A DNA stretch of 64,000 nucleotides from contig NZ_QVNQ01000003.1 of the NCBI RefSeq assembly GCF_003432485.1, positions 62,001-126,000 of the forward strand, read 5' to 3'. The translations under genes and the position numbers were made by a program. Positions 55,812 to 64,000 of this stretch are shown one piece after another (position 1 is the stretch's first letter; each line of letters begins with the position of its first letter). The DNA is from Actinomadura spongiicola (GTDB lineage: Bacteria; Actinomycetota; Actinomycetes; Streptosporangiales; Streptosporangiaceae). Under the pieces are notes generated by a model. That model saw nothing but the letters and a program-made list of their open reading frames with translations. It was not told where the DNA came from and searched no databases.

Positions 55812-57776
55812 TCAGCGGCCGATCCGGACGGTGACGGCGACGGGATAGTGGTCCGAGGCGTCGGAGACGGGCACGTCGTATTCGGTGACGAGGACCCCGT
55901 CCGATCCGAAGATCCAGTCGACGTGGGCGCCGTCGGACCTGGTCGGGGACGAGTCGTCGCCGATCGCGGCGCTGCGCAGCTCGGTGCCCTCGGTCAGCGC
56001 GACCAGTTCGGGGCTGCCGGGCTCGGCGTTGAAGTCGCCGCCGATCAGCGTGCGGGGCGCGCCGCCCCAGGCCCGCAGCAGCACCGCGATCGACCGGGCG
56101 CGTTCCTCCGCCTGGCCCTCGCCGCCCTCGAGGTGCGTCGACCACACGTCCATGGTGGTGCCGCCGACTCCGAGCCGCGCCCACACGTAGCCGCGGATCT
56201 GCGACCAGTCGCCGCGCGACATCCGTCCCGTCCCGGAGCTGCGCACCGGCAGGGACGTGAGGATCGCGTTGCCGAACTGGCCGTCGGCGGCCGGGCCCCA
56301 GATCAGCGTCATGCCGAGGCGCCGCGACAGCCACACGCCGACGTCGGCGGTGCCGGACAGCAGGGACCCGCGGCCCGCCTCCTGAAGCAGGACGACCTGG
56401 GCGCGCTGCCCCTCGATGACGCGGGCGACGCCCTCCGGGTCGAGCCGCCCCGACTGGTCGACCGCGTCGTGGATGTTGTAGCTGAGCACCCGCACCTGTC
56501 CGGGGACGGGCGCCGCCTGCGCCTTGCCGTCGGGCGCGGCGACGGTGAACACGAGCGTCCCGGCGAGGAGGCCGAGCGCGGCGGTCCCGGCGGTGAGGGC
56601 CCGCAGCGGCGCGCGGGCGGGCAGCGGCCCGCCGCGGGCGGCGGCGATCGCGGCGAGCGCGCCGAGCAGGATCCCGGCGAGCCCGGGCAGCAGGTTGTTC
56701 GGGAACGGCAGCGGGGAGACGGCGCTGACCTGGTACGGGACGAGGACGACGACGATGAGCAGGCCGCCGAGCGCGGCGCCCGCGTCGATCCGCCAGACGG
56801 GGCCGCCGGTCCCGGCGCGCCGCAGCGGCGCCCGGCACGCGACCGCCAGCAGCCACGCCGACAGCACCTGCCCGACGATCACGATGGGAACGATCTCGAC
56901 ACCGGAGATCGCGTACGTTCCGGCGACGGCGCCCGCGCCGACCCCGAGGACGGTGCCGCCGAGCACGCACACGCCGCCCGGGACGGCCCGGACCGCGAGA
57001 CCGGACGCGAGGAACGCCAGCGCGAGCCCCTGCCCGGCGACGATCACGATGTGCGCGACGGTCAGCGACCGCCATCCCGACGACGCGACGAACGCGGGGC
57101 TGGACAGGACGAGGACCTGCAACGCAAGGAACGGGCCGAACGCGGCGGCGCCGAGCGCGTCCCGCCACGAGATCCCGGGCGCGGCGACCGGCCCGGACGC
57201 CAGTTCCCGGTACAGGGCGGCGACTCCGACGCCGACGAACACCAGGCACGCCGCCCACGGGCCGACGCCGGACCGCCACACCGGGTCCCAGGTGGCGAAG
57301 CACATCCGTACGGCGGTGTCGATCGACAGGCCCGCGACGGTGGCGGTGGCGAACCCGACGCCGGACAGGCCGCGGGCGCCCTCGTACAGCGCCGCGACGG
57401 CGATCATGCCGATGGCGGTGCCCGCGAACGCGAGCCACGTCCGCGGTTCGATGGCCTGGGCGATGAGCCGGACGGCGAACAGCCCGCCGATCCCGGCGAG
57501 CAGCAGGCCGCGGAAGCCGGCGTACCGGCGGATCAGCGGCGCGGCGAACCCGGCGAGGCACACGACCAGGACGCCCAGGGCGGCGGCGGCCGTCCCGGCC
57601 TCGTCGGCGAAGTGGTCGAGCTGGGGCGGCGAGAACCGCAGGGTCTGCGCGAGAACCGCGACGGTGACCGCGATCAGTGCGAGTCTCGCGGGGCCCTGCG
57701 GCACGATCGGCGGTGCGGCCTCGGCGGGGCCGCCGGTCCTGGCGCCGGTGACGGTGTCGGCGTCTGTGCTGGCCAA
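55812..57776 (-). CDS. Polytopic membrane protein with endonuclease/exonuclease/phosphatase domain
   Basis: 654 aa. Residues about 30-420 hold roughly 12 hydrophobic helices; residues about 430-654 form an EEP-fold domain: VRVLSYNIHDAVDQSGR, LLQEAGRGSLLSG (metal Glu), WSTHLEGG, LIGGDFNAEPGSPE (catalytic Asp/Asn), and SDASDHYPVAV (catalytic His). The catalytic side should face outside, so phospholipid-headgroup or glycolipid phosphodiester cleavage is more likely than DNA cutting. The exact substrate is unknown. Confidence 0.88.
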   Translation of the reverse strand: MASTDADTVTGARTGGPAEAAPPIVPQGPARLALIAVTVAVLAQTLRFSPPQLDHFADEAGTAAAALGVLVVCLAGFAAPLIRRYAGFRGLLLAGIGGLFAVRLIAQAIEPRTWLAFAGTAIGMIAVAALYEGARGLSGVGFATATVAGLSIDTAVRMCFATWDPVWRSGVGPWAACLVFVGVGVAALYRELASGPVAAPGISWRDALGAAAFGPFLALQVLVLSSPAFVASSGWRSLTVAHIVIVAGQGLALAFLASGLAVRAVPGGVCVLGGTVLGVGAGAVAGTYAISGVEIVPIVIVGQVLSAWLLAVACRAPLRRAGTGGPVWRIDAGAALGGLLIVVVLVPYQVSAVSPLPFPNNLLPGLAGILLGALAAIAAARGGPLPARAPLRALTAGTAALGLLAGTLVFTVAAPDGKAQAAPVPGQVRVLSYNIHDAVDQSGRLDPEGVARVIEGQRAQVVLLQEAGRGSLLSGTADVGVWLSRRLGMTLIWGPAADGQFGNAILTSLPVRSSGTGRMSRGDWSQIRGYVWARLGVGGTTMDVWSTHLEGGEGQAEERARSIAVLLRAWGGAPRTLIGGDFNAEPGSPELVALTEGTELRSAAIGDDSSPTRSDGAHVDWIFGSDGVLVTEYDVPVSDASDHYPVAVTVRIGR

Positions 57777-57834
57777 TTGAACGAGTGCTCCCGGGACGAA
57801 CGGCGAGACTACCGAAAAGAACAGCGCAACCGAG

Positions 57835-57876
57835 CACGGCCGGAGGCCGATCCATCAAGATCGTTCTCCGGCCGTG
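57835..57876 (-). terminator. rpsA terminator hairpin
   Basis: CACGGCCGGAG (57835-57845) and CTCCGGCCGTG (57866-57876) form a perfect 11-bp stem; the loop contains a further GATC/GATC pair. It lies 35 bases past the rpsA stop, and the minus strand beyond it has TTCTTTTCGG. Confidence 0.75.
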
Positions 57877-57911
57877 GTCGGGATGTCACAGGCCGATGTT
57901 CGGCCCCGGGG

Positions 57912-59402
57912 TCACTGGCCTCCGGACAGCTTCTCCCGCAGCGCGGCGAGCGCCTCGTCGGTGGCGAGCGCGCCACCGCCGGACTCGCTCTCCCCGCCGC
58001 CGGAGTAGGAGGTCTCGCCGCCACCGCCGCCGCTGCCGCCCGCGGGCTCCCCGCCGGCCTCGGCCTCGGCCTTGCGGGCCTCCTCGATCTGCTTGCGGTG
58101 CGCGTCGAACCGGGACCTGGCCTCGGCGTACTGCCGCTCCCACGTCTCACGCTGCTCGTCGAAGCCCGGCAGCCACTCGCCCGTCTCGGCGTCGAAGCCC
58201 TCGGGGTACTTGTAGTTGCCCTGCTCGTCGTACTCGGCGGGCATGCCGTACAGGGTCGGGTCGAAGTCCTCTTCCTCGATCCCGGCGGCGCCCTCGTTGG
58301 CCTGCTTGAGGGACAGGCTGATCCGGCGCCGGTCGAGGTCGATGTCGATGATCTTCACGAAGATCTCGTCGCCGACCTGGACGACCTGCTCGGGGATCTC
58401 CACGTGCCGCTCGGCCAGCTCGGAGATGTGCACCAGGCCCTCGATGCCCTCCTCGACGCGGACGAACGCGCCGAACGGCACCAGCTTGGTGACGCGTCCC
58501 GGCACGACCTGCCCGATCTGGTGGGTGCGGGCGAACTGCTGCCACGGGTCCTCCTGCGTCGCCTTCAGCGACAGCGAGACCCGCTCGCGCTCCATGTCGA
58601 CGTCCAGGACCTCGACCGTGACCTCCTGGCCGACCTCGACGACCTCGGACGGGTGGTCGATGTGCTTCCAGGACAGCTCGGAGACGTGCACCAGCCCGTC
58701 GACCCCGCCGAGGTCGACGAACGCGCCGAAGTTGACGATGGACGACACGACGCCCTTGCGGACCTGGCCCTTCTGCAGGGTGTTGAGGAAGGTCTGGCGG
58801 ACCTCGCTCTGCGTCTGCTCGAGCCACGCGCGCCGCGACAGCACCACGTTGTTGCGGTTCTTGTCCAGCTCGATGATCTTGGCTTCGAGCTCGCGTCCCA
58901 CGTACGGCTGCAGGTCGCGCACGCGCCGCATCTCGACCAGCGAGGCGGGCAGGAAGCCGCGCAGCCCGATGTCGAGGATGAGACCGCCCTTGACGACCTC
59001 GATGACGGTGCCGGTGACGATGCCGTCCTCGTCCTTGATCTTCTCGATCGTGCCCCAGGCGCGCTCGTACTGGGCGCGCTTCTTGGACAGGATCAGCCGC
59101 CCCTCCTTGTCCTCCTTCTGGAGGACGAGGGCCTCGACGTGGTCCCCGACGGACACGACCTCGTTCGGGTCGACGTCGTGCTTGATGGACAGCTCACGCG
59201 AGGGGATGACGCCCTCGGTCTTGTAGCCGATGTCGAGGAGGACCTCGTCACGATCGACCTTGACGACAGTGCCCTCGACAATGTCGCCGTCATTGAAGTA
59301 CTTGATGGTCTCGTCGATCGCGGCGAGGAAGGCTTCCTCGGACCCGATGTCGTTGACCGCTACCTGCGGGGTGGTCGAGGTGGCCTCGGTGCTGCTCGTC
59401 AT
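57912..59402 (-). CDS. rpsA: 30S ribosomal protein S1
   Basis: 496 aa with four S1 RNA-binding domains: GDIVEGTVVKVDRDEVLLDIG (about 38-105), a second at about 120-190, GQVRKGVVSSIVNFGAFVDLG (about 209-277) and GQVVPGRVTKLVPFGAFVRVE (about 294-363). The C-terminal tail is acidic then Gly/Ser-rich (GGSGGGGG), typical of high-GC actinobacteria, which have four to five S1 domains rather than six. Binds mRNA at translation initiation. The 228 bp upstream have no gene and should hold its promoter. Confidence 0.97.
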   Translation of the reverse strand: MTSSTEATSTTPQVAVNDIGSEEAFLAAIDETIKYFNDGDIVEGTVVKVDRDEVLLDIGYKTEGVIPSRELSIKHDVDPNEVVSVGDHVEALVLQKEDKEGRLILSKKRAQYERAWGTIEKIKDEDGIVTGTVIEVVKGGLILDIGLRGFLPASLVEMRRVRDLQPYVGRELEAKIIELDKNRNNVVLSRRAWLEQTQSEVRQTFLNTLQKGQVRKGVVSSIVNFGAFVDLGGVDGLVHVSELSWKHIDHPSEVVEVGQEVTVEVLDVDMERERVSLSLKATQEDPWQQFARTHQIGQVVPGRVTKLVPFGAFVRVEEGIEGLVHISELAERHVEIPEQVVQVGDEIFVKIIDIDLDRRRISLSLKQANEGAAGIEEEDFDPTLYGMPAEYDEQGNYKYPEGFDAETGEWLPGFDEQRETWERQYAEARSRFDAHRKQIEEARKAEAEAGGEPAGGSGGGGGETSYSGGGESESGGGALATDEALAALREKLSGGQ

Positions 59403-59630
59403 GTGTCGGCTGGCTCCGGTACGGACATGGAAGTCGTATGGGTTGTGCGCGGAGGGCCGTTATCCGCCCTGCCGAAGACCGGAATGGGACGCGGACACCG
59501 CCGCGTCGGTGAACCGAACCGTTGTCGCCGACCTGACCGAGCGCGAGCCTGCTCCGTCCGAAGCGCACGCAGGCCCACAGCGCAGCGATCAGGATATGGG
59601 ACCAGCCTCGCGGGGTCAATCCGCTCAGGG

Positions 59631-60710
59631 TCAGTACGCCCGCGCCCTGCCGCGATGTTCCTTGGCCAGCCGCCCCTCGGCCGTCCTGGGAAACGTCACG
59701 GTGTTCGAGTCCCCGTCAGATGTGTACCGTTCATCAGGATTCTTGTCCAGGTAATCGAGCCACGCCGTCGAACAGAACTTCGTACAGTCGTTCTCTTCGA
59801 CCTTGCCCTCGGACCGCACCCGGGTGATGTTCCACCGGTCGAAGTTCTCGTCGAACGGCGACGGCGACGGCCGCCACCCCGCGAGGAAGATTCCCCGGAA
59901 GGTGTACCGGCCGCCGTCCGCCCGAGCCCACGCCGCCTTCCGCGGGACCGCCCCGTACGGGTACGCCAGCGTCGTCGTGTGCCTTCCGGTCAGCCGGACG
60001 ACCCGATCCTCCAGCCCACCGATCTCCGCACGCACCTCGCCCTGCGACAGGCCCCCCAGGCTCGGATGCGACATCGTGTGGTTGCCGAGCTCGAACCCGC
60101 GCTGGACGAGCCACTTCAGCCCCACCGCCGCCTGCGCGTCCGCCATCCCGAACAGATCCTTGTTCAGATAGAACGTCGCCACCGCCCGAAACCCGGGGTT
60201 CTCCCGCGCGACCCGCTGAATGATCGCGACCGCCGTGTCGCCCTTCGGCCACCCGTTCGCGTCGAGCGCGAAGTGCCCGGGCGTGCTGTCGTCGAACGTC
60301 AGCACCACCGGATGCCTCCCGGCCGGCACATCGAACCGCCCACCGACGAACTCCGCCGCCGTGATCGGCGTGTATCCACTCTTGGCCAGCCGCGTCAGCT
60401 CGTCGTACAGCTCTTTCGTCGACCGATCCAGCGGCGTCTCGGCCTTCGGCACGATCCGGTGATACATCAACACCGGAACCTGTCCCAACTCGTTCGCCTT
60501 GACGGCCACGGCCCCCGGCGCCGCCCCCGGAACCGGCCCCGCCGGCGTCGCGACCACCGCCGGCGCCCGAGGCGTTCCGCTCACCTCGGCGCCCGCCCCA
60601 CCGACCCGCGCCGCGGCTTGCCTCTTCTCAGGCCGAACCGCCGGCAACACCAGCCCGAGGACCACCGCGCAGACGACCACAACTCCAGCGATCTTGTGAA
60701 GCAGAGGCAC
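59631..60710 (-). CDS. Membrane-anchored polysaccharide deacetylase (NodB domain)
   Basis: 359 aa. One N-terminal hydrophobic helix (about 6-25) anchors it outside the membrane. After an Ala/Pro-rich linker comes VPVLMYHRI, typical of this group, then the NodB domain: VVLTFDDSTPGHF (catalytic and metal Asp), LGNHTMSHPSL (metal His pair H-x3-H) and YPYGAVPRKA. An oddity is the Ser after TFDD where most have Gly. Likely removes acetyl groups from peptidoglycan or surface glycans. GTG 60710 is chosen for GGGGGGT upstream. The 341 bp to the HxlR gene show no gene. Confidence 0.9.
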   Translation of the reverse strand: MPLLHKIAGVVVVCAVVLGLVLPAVRPEKRQAAARVGGAGAEVSGTPRAPAVVATPAGPVPGAAPGAVAVKANELGQVPVLMYHRIVPKAETPLDRSTKELYDELTRLAKSGYTPITAAEFVGGRFDVPAGRHPVVLTFDDSTPGHFALDANGWPKGDTAVAIIQRVARENPGFRAVATFYLNKDLFGMADAQAAVGLKWLVQRGFELGNHTMSHPSLGGLSQGEVRAEIGGLEDRVVRLTGRHTTTLAYPYGAVPRKAAWARADGGRYTFRGIFLAGWRPSPSPFDENFDRWNITRVRSEGKVEENDCTKFCSTAWLDYLDKNPDERYTSDGDSNTVTFPRTAEGRLAKEHRGRARAY

Positions 60711-61051
60711 GCTACCCCCCGCCGGTAAACCCGAACAGGACCCGGGGACACAGTACGGCCCCCCAGACATCTACGGACACCCACCCGAATACCCGCATGA
60801 TCCCCATTAACCCTGCGGCGCGACTCCCAGACTCTCCGTCACGAGGCGACGATGCTCACCCCTCAACACCCGCCTCACCGACCAGGCGCACTGTGCCCGC
60901 CCCGCACACCAGCCCGTCCGGCCAGCCGAGGCGCACCGGAACAAGGCCAAGACTTGACTCACCAAAACCCCGCAATGACCCGCACCGCACCAATCCGCAC
61001 CCAAGCACTTCCCGCTCTGAAGCAGTCCGGTGTCAAGGCGACCGGCCTGGA

Positions 61052-61600
61052 TCACCCCGCGTCGAGAACGGCGTCCGACGAGTCCTTCTCGGTCCGACTC
61101 CCCTCCGTCGCCGGCTGGGGCCTGCGCCAACGCGGGTTGCGCCGCACACCGAGGTTCTCGAGGCCGACCTCGTTCCCGGTGTCGCTGCGTAGCTCGACCC
61201 GCACCGGAGCGCCGGTGTCGTGTTCGACGTACAGGAGCGGCGCCTGGCCGTCCTGGAGGTACTTGTCGCCCCACTGCATCAGGGCGAGGACGACCGGCAG
61301 CAGGTCGCGGCCCATCTCAGTGAGCACGTACTCGTCGCGGGTGCGGCCGCCCTCGTCGCGGTAGGGGCGCTTGGCGAGCAGTCCGGCCTCGGTGAGGTGG
61401 CGCAGCTGCCTGGCCGCGATGCGCTCGGTGATCCCGACGCGTCGCGCGAAGCCGGTGAATCGGGTGGTTCCGTAGTAGGCCTCGCGCAGGATCAGCAACG
61501 TCGACCTGGTCCCGACGATCTCCAGGGCCTTGACCAGCGAACAGTGGTCGGTCTTCCACGAGCCGAGGTCCGCGAGGGGACCTTCCATCACAGCGGGCAT
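61052..61600 (-). CDS. HxlR-family transcriptional regulator
   Basis: 182 aa. CSLVKALEIVGTRSTLLILREAYYGTTRF starts the winged-helix HxlR domain with its conserved N-terminal Cys, a likely redox or electrophile sensor. RQLRHLTEAGLLAKRPY is the recognition helix region and LTEMGRDLLPVVLAL the end. A C-terminal 60-residue tail is less conserved. It is divergent from the MFS gene; a 48-bp dyad lies between them, so it probably controls both genes. Confidence 0.9.
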   Translation of the reverse strand: MPAVMEGPLADLGSWKTDHCSLVKALEIVGTRSTLLILREAYYGTTRFTGFARRVGITERIAARQLRHLTEAGLLAKRPYRDEGGRTRDEYVLTEMGRDLLPVVLALMQWGDKYLQDGQAPLLYVEHDTGAPVRVELRSDTGNEVGLENLGVRRNPRWRRPQPATEGSRTEKDSSDAVLDAG

Positions 61601-61620
61601 GCCCCCATGCTATCCGCCAC

Positions 61621-61668
61621 GACTTCACCAATGTATAGTCAGCGATCTGCCTATACAAAAGTGAAGTC
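61621..61668. promoter_or_regulatory. 48-bp dyad operator between HxlR and MFS genes
   Basis: GACTTCAC (61621-61628), three bases, TGTATAG (61632-61638), 12 bases, CTATACA (61651-61657), three bases, GTGAAGTC (61661-61668). Both arms are perfect apart from the three-base spacers. TATAG on either strand could serve as -10 for one of the two genes, so a bound regulator would cover both promoters. Confidence 0.85.
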
Positions 61669-61684
61669 AGATGGGATGTTCCGG

Positions 61685-63085
61685 ATGGTTTCAGAAGCGC
61701 CGACGACCGCCGCCCGGCGAGGCGACCGGTCGACCGCCGTCGTGTTCGTGCTCTGCGCGGCCGCGTTCATGGCCATGCTCGACGTCTTCGTGGTCAACGT
61801 CGCCTTCACCGACATCGGCAGGAGCTTTCCCGGCTCGTCCCTGCCCGACCTCAGCTGGGTTCTCAACGCCTACACGATCGTCTACGCGGCGCTGCTGATC
61901 CCGGCCGGACGCCTGGCCGACCGGCACGGCCGAAAGATGGGATTCCTCACGGGCCTCGTCCTCTTCACCCTCGCCAGCGCCGCCTGCGCGACCGCACCGA
62001 CGCTGTGGTGGCTGGTGACGTTCCGCGTGCTGCAGGCCGCCGGTGCCGCCGCGCTCACTCCCGCAAGCCTCGGTCTGCTGCTCACCGCCCTGCCCCCCGA
62101 GCGGCGCGCGGGTGCGGTGAAGATCTGGGCGATCACCAGTTCCCTTGCCGCGACGCTCGGTCCGGTGACCGGTGGGGCACTGGTGCAGTTGTCCTGGCAG
62201 TGGGTGTTCCTCATCAACCTGCCGATCGGCATCCTGGCCTTCGCCGCGGCGAGGCGCGTCCTCCCCGAGTCGCGCGACGTCTCGGGGAGGACCCCCGACC
62301 TTCCCGGCGGGGCGCTGCTCGCCATCACCCTCAGCGTGGCCGCACTCGGCCTGGTGAAAGGCGACGTGTGGGGTTGGGCCGACACGCTGACATTGGGCGC
62401 CTTCACCACCGCGATCATCGGACTGGCGCTCTTCCTCCTCAGGATCAAACGGCATCCCACCCCGTTCATCGATCCGGCCCTGTTCCGCGTGCCGGCCTTC
62501 GCCTGGGCCAACACCACGGTCCTGCTGTTCTGCACGGCGTTCGGCGCGGCCTTCCCCTGCGTCGTCCTGTGGCTGCAGAACGTCGCGGGGTTCAACGCGA
62601 TCGACACCGGCCTCGCGATCATGCCGGGCCCGCTGATGGTCCCGGTCTTCGCGATAGCCGCCCAACGGCTGGTCCGACGAGTCTCCCCAAACATCGTGGT
62701 CGCCTCGGGAAACCTTCTGTTCTGCGCCGGCGCGGCGATGCTGGCCCTCGGCGCCTCCGCCGACGTGCGCTACGTGACGCAGATCCTGCCCGGGTGGCTC
62801 ATCATCGGCGTAGGCATCGGCCTGGCCCTCCCCACCCTGCTGGGCGCCGCCACCACCGGCCTGCCCCCCGCTCAGGCCGCCACCGCCAGCGCCGTGGTCA
62901 ACACCAGCCGCCAACTCGGCTACGTCCTCGGCGTCGCCATCCTGGTCGCCGTCATGGGCACGATCCCCTCCTCCTCGAACCAAGCACAAGCACTCTTCGA
63001 GCACGCCTGGTGGTTCATAGCCCTGACAGCGGCCCTAAGCGCCCTCACCGCCCTAGCCATCAAGCCCCGCAACACCCACCCATAA
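61685..63085 (+). CDS. MFS drug exporter, EmrB/QacA (DHA2) type
   Basis: A 466-aa, probable 14-helix proton antiporter. Helix 1 carries LDVFVVNVAFTDI (DHA2 motif D1, LDxTVVNVALP); the loop after helix 2 has RLADRHGRKMG (motif A); GPVTGGALVQLSWQWVFLINLPIG is motif C with its extension. Expected to export hydrophobic toxic compounds or a metabolite. ATG 61676 is an alternative in-frame start. Paired divergently with the HxlR regulator. Confidence 0.92.
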   Translation: MVSEAPTTAARRGDRSTAVVFVLCAAAFMAMLDVFVVNVAFTDIGRSFPGSSLPDLSWVLNAYTIVYAALLIPAGRLADRHGRKMGFLTGLVLFTLASAACATAPTLWWLVTFRVLQAAGAAALTPASLGLLLTALPPERRAGAVKIWAITSSLAATLGPVTGGALVQLSWQWVFLINLPIGILAFAAARRVLPESRDVSGRTPDLPGGALLAITLSVAALGLVKGDVWGWADTLTLGAFTTAIIGLALFLLRIKRHPTPFIDPALFRVPAFAWANTTVLLFCTAFGAAFPCVVLWLQNVAGFNAIDTGLAIMPGPLMVPVFAIAAQRLVRRVSPNIVVASGNLLFCAGAAMLALGASADVRYVTQILPGWLIIGVGIGLALPTLLGAATTGLPPAQAATASAVVNTSRQLGYVLGVAILVAVMGTIPSSSNQAQALFEHAWWFIALTAALSALTALAIKPRNTHP

Positions 63086-63189
63086 CCGACCCCGATCTCG
63101 CACCCGGCAGCACGACAATCCACCCCACTGCAACGAACCAGCCCCCACCGTCCCCCGACCCCACAACCACCCCATTAGTTCCAACGTCT

Positions 63190-63262
63190 GCGACCGCGTC
63201 CGGTGGCAGCTTCAAACGAAGCAAGAACCCGATCGCGCAACGAGCCCAAGCCAAGCCGAACC
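63190..63262 (+). repeat. Decayed partial copy of the intergenic repeat (copy D)
   Basis: GCGACCGCGTCCGGTGGCAG, CAAACGAAGCAAGAACC, then GATCGCGCAACGAGCC follow the order and spacing of the full repeat but with many substitutions, and the 3' half is missing. Confidence 0.6.
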
Positions 63263-63296
63263 CACCACCCCACCCCCCCACACAACCTCAGGGTTC

Positions 63297-63436
63297 GCGA
63301 TCGCGTCCGAAGGCAGGTTCAAGCGAAGCGAGAACCTGATCGCGCAGCGAGCCGCAAGGCGAGCCGAAGCGATGCAGCGATCGCACCGCAGTTCACGACG
63401 ATGGAGGCCCCCAGGGCCGAAGGAGAAGTGCACTGC
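63297..63436 (+). repeat. Intergenic repeat, copy A (about 140 bp)
   Basis: Full copy from GCGATCGCGTCC to GTGCACTGC. It contains the inverted repeat CAGGTTC ... GAACCTG around AAGCGAAGCGA and ends with GGCCGAAGGAG and GTGCACTGC, both also present in copy C upstream of pyrG. No ribosome site or coding frame fits all copies. Confidence 0.8.
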
Positions 63437-63508
63437 AAACAAACACAGCAACCCGCCCTACCCACCCACCCCAACCCCCACAGCAACCCCCCAACAACCT
63501 CAAGGTTT

Positions 63509-63640
63509 GCGATCGCGTCCGAAGGCAGGTTCAAGCGAAGCGAGAACCTGATCGCGCAGCGAGCCGCCAGGCGAGCCGAAGCGATGCAGCGATCGCACCG
63601 TGTTTTTCGACGATGGAGGGCCGCCAGGCCCGAAGGAGGA
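63509..63640 (+). repeat. Intergenic repeat, copy B (about 130 bp)
   Basis: Direct repeat of copy A, 212 bp further on, nearly identical through GCACCG, then diverging locally (TGTTTTTCGAC for CAGTTCACGAC) before GATGGAGG and CGAAGGAGG. Its right end lies 16 bases from the polA stop, so it could act as or contain the polA terminator. Confidence 0.8.
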
Positions 63641-63656
63641 GAAAAATACAAAAAGG

Positions 63657-64000
63657 CTAGTGCGCTGCTTCCTGCCAGGTTCGGCCGGTGCCGGTGGAGA
63701 TGCTGAGGGGGGCGCGGAGGTCGTAGGCGCCGGCCATTTCGGTGCTGACGAGGGTTTTGAGGTCGTCGAGTTCGCCGGGGGCGACTTCGAAGACGAGTTC
63801 GTCGTGGACTTGGAGGAGCATTCGGGAGGTGAGGCCGGCGGTGGTGAGGGCGCGGTCGACGTTGAGGCTGGCGACTTTGATGATGTCGGCGGCGGAGCCT
63901 TGGATGGGGGCGTTGAGGGCCATGCGTTCGGCCATTTCGCGGCGTTGGCGGTTGTCGGAGTTGAGGTCGGGGAGGTAGCGGCGGCGGCCGAGGATGGTTT
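63657..64000 (-). CDS. polA: DNA polymerase I, C-terminal part (gene continues beyond window)
   Basis: About 114 residues of the family A polymerase domain are visible. GRRRYLPDLNS and MALNAPIQGSAADIIKVA form the end of the fingers/palm (motif B neighbourhood), and LQVHDELVFEVAP is motif C with the catalytic Asp-Glu. The end, LSISTGTGRTWQEAAH, is the usual C terminus. The start lies right of the window. polA near rpsA is the conserved actinobacterial order. Confidence 0.95.
   Translation of the reverse strand, partial: TILGRRRYLPDLNSDNRQRREMAERMALNAPIQGSAADIIKVASLNVDRALTTAGLTSRMLLQVHDELVFEVAPGELDDLKTLVSTEMAGAYDLRAPLSISTGTGRTWQEAAH

Noticed and set aside
55848..60728. Plus-strand open frame of more than 1600 codons opposite the EEP, rpsA and deacetylase genes
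   Set aside because: It crosses several well-supported minus-strand genes and their intergenic regions, and shows no domain; a product of missing stops at high GC.

Overview
The window reads as a chromosomal segment of a high-GC, filamentous-type actinobacterium, most like Actinomadura/Thermomonosporaceae or a relative. The grounds are third-position GC so strong that most genes carry long shadow frames, frequent GTG/TTG starts, an XRE/DUF397 pair, GTP-dependent PEP carboxykinase, orphan ParA next to scpAB/xerD, a subtilisin-inhibitor-like secreted protein, a TIR-NACHT-WD40 giant protein, and the order polA..rpsA..coaE..uvrB. Genus is an inference; no rRNA or tRNA gene was seen.

Layout. 1-6.4 kb: a broken XRE regulator with its DUF397 partner, then gnd divergent from a beta-phosphoglucomutase-like HAD / GH65 phosphorylase pair (disaccharide phosphorolysis feeding glucose 6-phosphate to the pentose phosphate pathway), and soxR with a SoxR box. 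6.4-13.5 kb: pckG behind a DasR/GntR-like palindrome, molybdate transporter modABC with a MerR-HTH/TOBE regulator, a nucleoside-deoxyribosyltransferase/Nudix fusion and a small membrane protein. 13.5-24.8 kb: one long minus-strand housekeeping block (pyrG, Nudix hydrolase, xerD, parA, SecD-head protein, scpA, scpB, rluB, aroH, tyrA, cmk, der). 25-28 kb: a 559-aa coiled-coil protein and a proline iminopeptidase.

28.7-35.3 kb: ectoine island ectABCD followed by the ehuBCAD-type ectoine/hydroxyectoine importer, so synthesis, hydroxylation and re-uptake of the osmolyte lie side by side. 35.4-40.5 kb: TetR-SDR operon behind a perfect operator, CapA-like protein, secreted SGNH esterase, GNAT, and a membrane protein preceded by a decayed copy of itself. 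40.5-44 kb: uvrB and an orphan histidine kinase.

44.1-54 kb is the accessory part: a tightly packed three-gene cassette (two-TM protein, cupin, inositol-monophosphatase-family protein), an SLC13/ArsB-type permease, and, divergent from it, a 1952-residue protein with TIR, degenerate metallophosphoesterase, NACHT, pentapeptide and 15 WD40 units. This is the best candidate for an undescribed immune or conflict system. 54-64 kb returns to core genes (subtilisin inhibitor, coaE, GNAT, membrane endonuclease/phosphatase, rpsA, polysaccharide deacetylase), then an HxlR regulator and MFS exporter sharing a 48-bp dyad, a run of intergenic repeats and the 3' end of polA.

A roughly 140-bp intergenic repeat occurs upstream of pyrG and twice (plus a decayed copy) beside polA; no known element is recognised in it.
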